Source: Eutreptiella sp. 'Long Island Sound 2002' (lineage: Eukaryota > Euglenozoa > Euglenophyceae > Eutreptiales > Eutreptiaceae). Taken from it: a DNA stretch of 64,000 nucleotides. Both the position numbers and the translations under genes were made by a program. Position 1 is the stretch's first letter. Each line of letters starts with the position of its first letter. The DNA lies in contig OZ038379.1 in NCBI GenBank assembly GCA_964036045.1, positions 81,622,562-81,686,561 of the forward strand. The letters are read 5' to 3'. Below, one piece after another: positions 62,180 through 64,000 of this stretch. A model generated the notes under the pieces. It worked only from the letters and a program-made list of their open reading frames with translations, was not told the DNA's origin and made no database searches.

Positions 62180-62740
62180 TTGCCCCACCCACAAACAAAA
62201 ACCACCCCTACGATGAGGGTTGCTTGCGGAAAGAAATGGGATGGGGGGTTTTTGAGGGTGCCGAATCCATTTTTTAGGTGGTTTGCCCCAAAATTGAGGC
62301 TAGGTGGGTGTTCCGGAAATTGTGCTCTCGCTGGGGGTTCCGCACCACGCCCTAGAACGCCACATCCCAAAAGGAACTACCTGGCGGTGTTGTGCCGCAC
62401 GATAGTGGCGAAGTCATTCACTGGGGCGACCCACATAAGCACATGAGGAGGCTGAGGGTGAGAATTAGTAGAAGGAGCACAATGAAAAGAATAAGTCCAT
62501 CAAGACTTTGGAGGATAGGTTGCGGAAAGGTAAAGACAAAAGGAGTGTCAACATAGGGACGGCAAAAGGGAAAGAAAGAGAGGTCACGGGCAAGGGTCCT
62601 AAAGGAAACCCATGGCAATGGTATGCCACACGGGAGTGGCGAAGTCATTTCACCCGGGCGGCCCACGAAGGTACTGCGGTCATACTATGGAAAAATGAGC
62701 ACGTCACGAAGACTATGCTGATGACGTTTTGAAGAACTTG
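62180..62740 (+). other. Decayed coding-like sequence with a 250-bp duplication
   Basis: GTGGCGAAGTCATTCACTGG followed by CGACCCACATAAG (62405-62440) recurs as GTGGCGAAGTCATTTCACCC, GGGCGGCCCACGAAGG (62635-62672). The second copy reads PWQWYATREWRSHFTRAAHE in a 74-codon frame. Real ancestry as an exon is likely, but no product can be named. Confidence 0.35.
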
Positions 62741-62741
62741 A

Positions 62742-63195
62742 ACGCGGCGTTGGCAAACTTGCTTGGTTGTCAGGAGCCCCAGATTTAGCAAGCCTATGCC
62801 TGGCATCCCACACCCGTGAATCGGGAGGGAACACAAGGAAATTTTTGCTCGCCCTCTGGTGCACCCAGACAGAGGCGAACAAAAAGGAAGCCCAATAGAT
62901 GCGGAGACCGGTGCTTTGGGTAATCGGCAACCAAGCAGTGCCCTCCTTGTGACCCCATTTGTGGAGTGCCGGCGTGGAAGGCATGGTATTTTAACCTCAA
63001 AGGCCATGGGGGAACATTGCTTCAGCTCGCCAAAAGTGTCGGCAGCCAATCCCTGCCCCAACACAAATGACACCCCCGATGTTGCACTTATGTTTTCCCA
63101 TATAGGGACCGCTAGATGTACCCACACATACATCCCTGCATGTCAAAATTTCTCAACATTTAATGAGCTTCTTTCAGGCGAACCTACCACGTAAA
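62742..63195 (+). other. Coding-like fragment, unresolved strand and frame
   Basis: Plus-strand frames give YADDVLKNLNAALANLLGCQ and, after stops, KQCPPCDPICGVPAWKAWYF then NLKGHGGTLLQLAKSVG. The opposite strand has a 162-codon frame. Probably remnants of a gene; neither reading is secure. Confidence 0.3.
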
Positions 63196-63199
63196 GTCA

Positions 63200-63606
63200 C
63201 ACTCAGGATACCCCATTGTAGCCTTCCATGAAGCGTTGCCTGAGGCATGTACGGAGGGATGCCATGAATAATTTGATTCTTTACCCTTGCATTTGCGCAC
63301 CTACGTGAAAGGGGCCCTAACACATCCCTAACCCCAACGATCACCACAAGTTGGCGAGAAGCTGACCTGATAGCACCTTGCCCATGCCTAGCATTGTGGG
63401 GGTTGGAGGGGGTGGCCTGGCCCTTGGCCATGTACTTCTGAGAGACGCCCCCCCTCTTGCCCCACCTGGCCTCGGTTTCTGGTGTCTTAGTTTTTTCCCA
63501 AAATAAACGCGATACCGCGGCTCCATCCTGGAATTTTTTTTTGAAAGGCCGGCCAAATTGTTGGGGGTGTGGGTGCTACATTGAGCGGGCCCTGGGGTGG
63601 CGTGTG
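63200..63606. other. No feature recognised
   Basis: Short overlapping frames on the minus strand with no convincing peptide. One T9 run near 63536. Confidence 0.3.
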
Positions 63607-63609
63607 CTG

Positions 63610-63927
63610 TCATGCTAAGTGGCATGCTGCTTGTTGTGTTTGGGTGATGGCTTTGCGTGTTTGGGCGTCCAAGTCGTAGCATGCACTGACTGCAATGAGG
63701 CATGATTTCCACCATCTTGTTGGGTACCCTTTATGGCAACACAACAATGCAAACCAGTCTAAATTATCCATGAAATCTGAAGCCCATGGATTAGCATTAG
63801 CGTGCCACAGCACAGACCCAAGAAAGAGGCATTCCATGGGAAAAAACGTCAAGCGTACGCTGCGTTGAGGGGGTGTAGCCATGCCATAGGAGAATTCTTG
63901 GACGAGGGCTTGAGGTTTGGCAGGCAT
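63610..63927 (-). CDS. Unidentified minus-strand ORF (C-terminal part)
   Basis: A 105-codon frame with protein-like composition: MPAKPQALVQEFSYGMATPP, QRSVRLTFFPMECLFLGSVL, WHANANPWASDFMDNLDWFA, LLCCHKGYPTRWWKSCLIAV and a terminal AQTRKAITQTQQAACHLA before TGA. Rich in Trp and Cys, with a possible hydrophobic helix (ECLFLGSVLW). It may extend upstream past the window edge in this or another frame. Not recognised; the Trp/Cys content resembles that of the transposase-like ORF at 60-62 kb. Confidence 0.4.
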   Translation of the reverse strand: MPAKPQALVQEFSYGMATPPQRSVRLTFFPMECLFLGSVLWHANANPWASDFMDNLDWFALLCCHKGYPTRWWKSCLIAVSACYDLDAQTRKAITQTQQAACHLA

Positions 63928-64000
63928 TGGTGGTCAAACATGAGTTGGGATCCGTGAAAAGGTATGGAGCCCCCCATTTTTTCGGTTCTTAGCTTCATCC

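Noticed and set aside
1-64000. tRNA, rRNA and snRNA genes
   Set aside because: No cloverleaf with A/B boxes and no rRNA core sequence was recognised by eye. A covariance-model scan would be needed to exclude small RNAs.

Overview
This is eukaryotic (protist or algal type) nuclear DNA that is unusually rich in repeats and mobile elements. The signs are: introns with GT...AG borders, a non-LTR retrotransposon, a PHD finger, kilobase tandem arrays in every size class, and no bacterial gene organisation. The lineage cannot be fixed from the sequence. The mix of a TET/JBP-like oxygenase, transposase-like ORFs, a PHD protein and homopolymer-rich repeats would suit a unicellular alga or related protist. 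No rRNA, tRNA or CRISPR array was recognised.

Layout. 0-12.3 kb: the tail of a gene (1-252), a PHD-finger ORF on the minus strand (about 1.7-2.3 kb), two (TTGTG)n arrays with a shared 3' flank (3.2-3.9 and 11.5-12.3 kb) and a complex satellite between them (3.9-10.9 kb). 12.3-26.9 kb: a decayed non-LTR retrotransposon (minus strand) split in two by a 10.1-kb insertion, element A (15063-25174), which carries a UPF1-like SF1 helicase gene. 26.9-31.06 kb: a palindromic minisatellite, a 3.4-kb array of the 12-mer GGGGACCTATGG, and the right end of a third related element (C). 31.06-31.41 kb: the C-terminal part of a gene. 31.7-34.1 kb: alternating GT/CA microsatellites and short TTCGTACGAA-type repeats. 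34.2 kb: the 5' end of a gene that is interrupted by a 23.3-kb insertion, element B (34409-57724), and resumes at 57733. Element B is mostly satellite DNA (10-mer, palindromic and 12-mer arrays) plus a GC-rich ORF, a spliced minus-strand gene and smaller inverted-repeat elements. 57.7-62.2 kb: the 3' part of the interrupted gene, a TET/JBP-like 2-oxoglutarate oxygenase ORF and a transposase-like ORF, separated by copies of a CTCTAACTAGTTATCGCG-type motif. 62.2-64 kb: decayed coding fragments.

The main result is that A, B and C belong to one family of large insertions. A and B share left ends (CAGG...GTATAGC...TTGGC...GACTTTTATGGACC). A, B and C share right ends (mirror of CAGSNNTGKGTRTAA). 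A has a perfect 8-bp target duplication and B a 6/8 match. Excising A or B rejoins the interrupted reading frame exactly. The huge 12-mer arrays appear to be expansions of a motif that lies just inside the right end of these elements.

Nearly all longer genes are broken. Frame changes often fall on or near G/C (sometimes T) homopolymers, and in-frame stops in several ORFs sit where Trp (TGG) would fit. Both may reflect decay, sequencing error or recoding.
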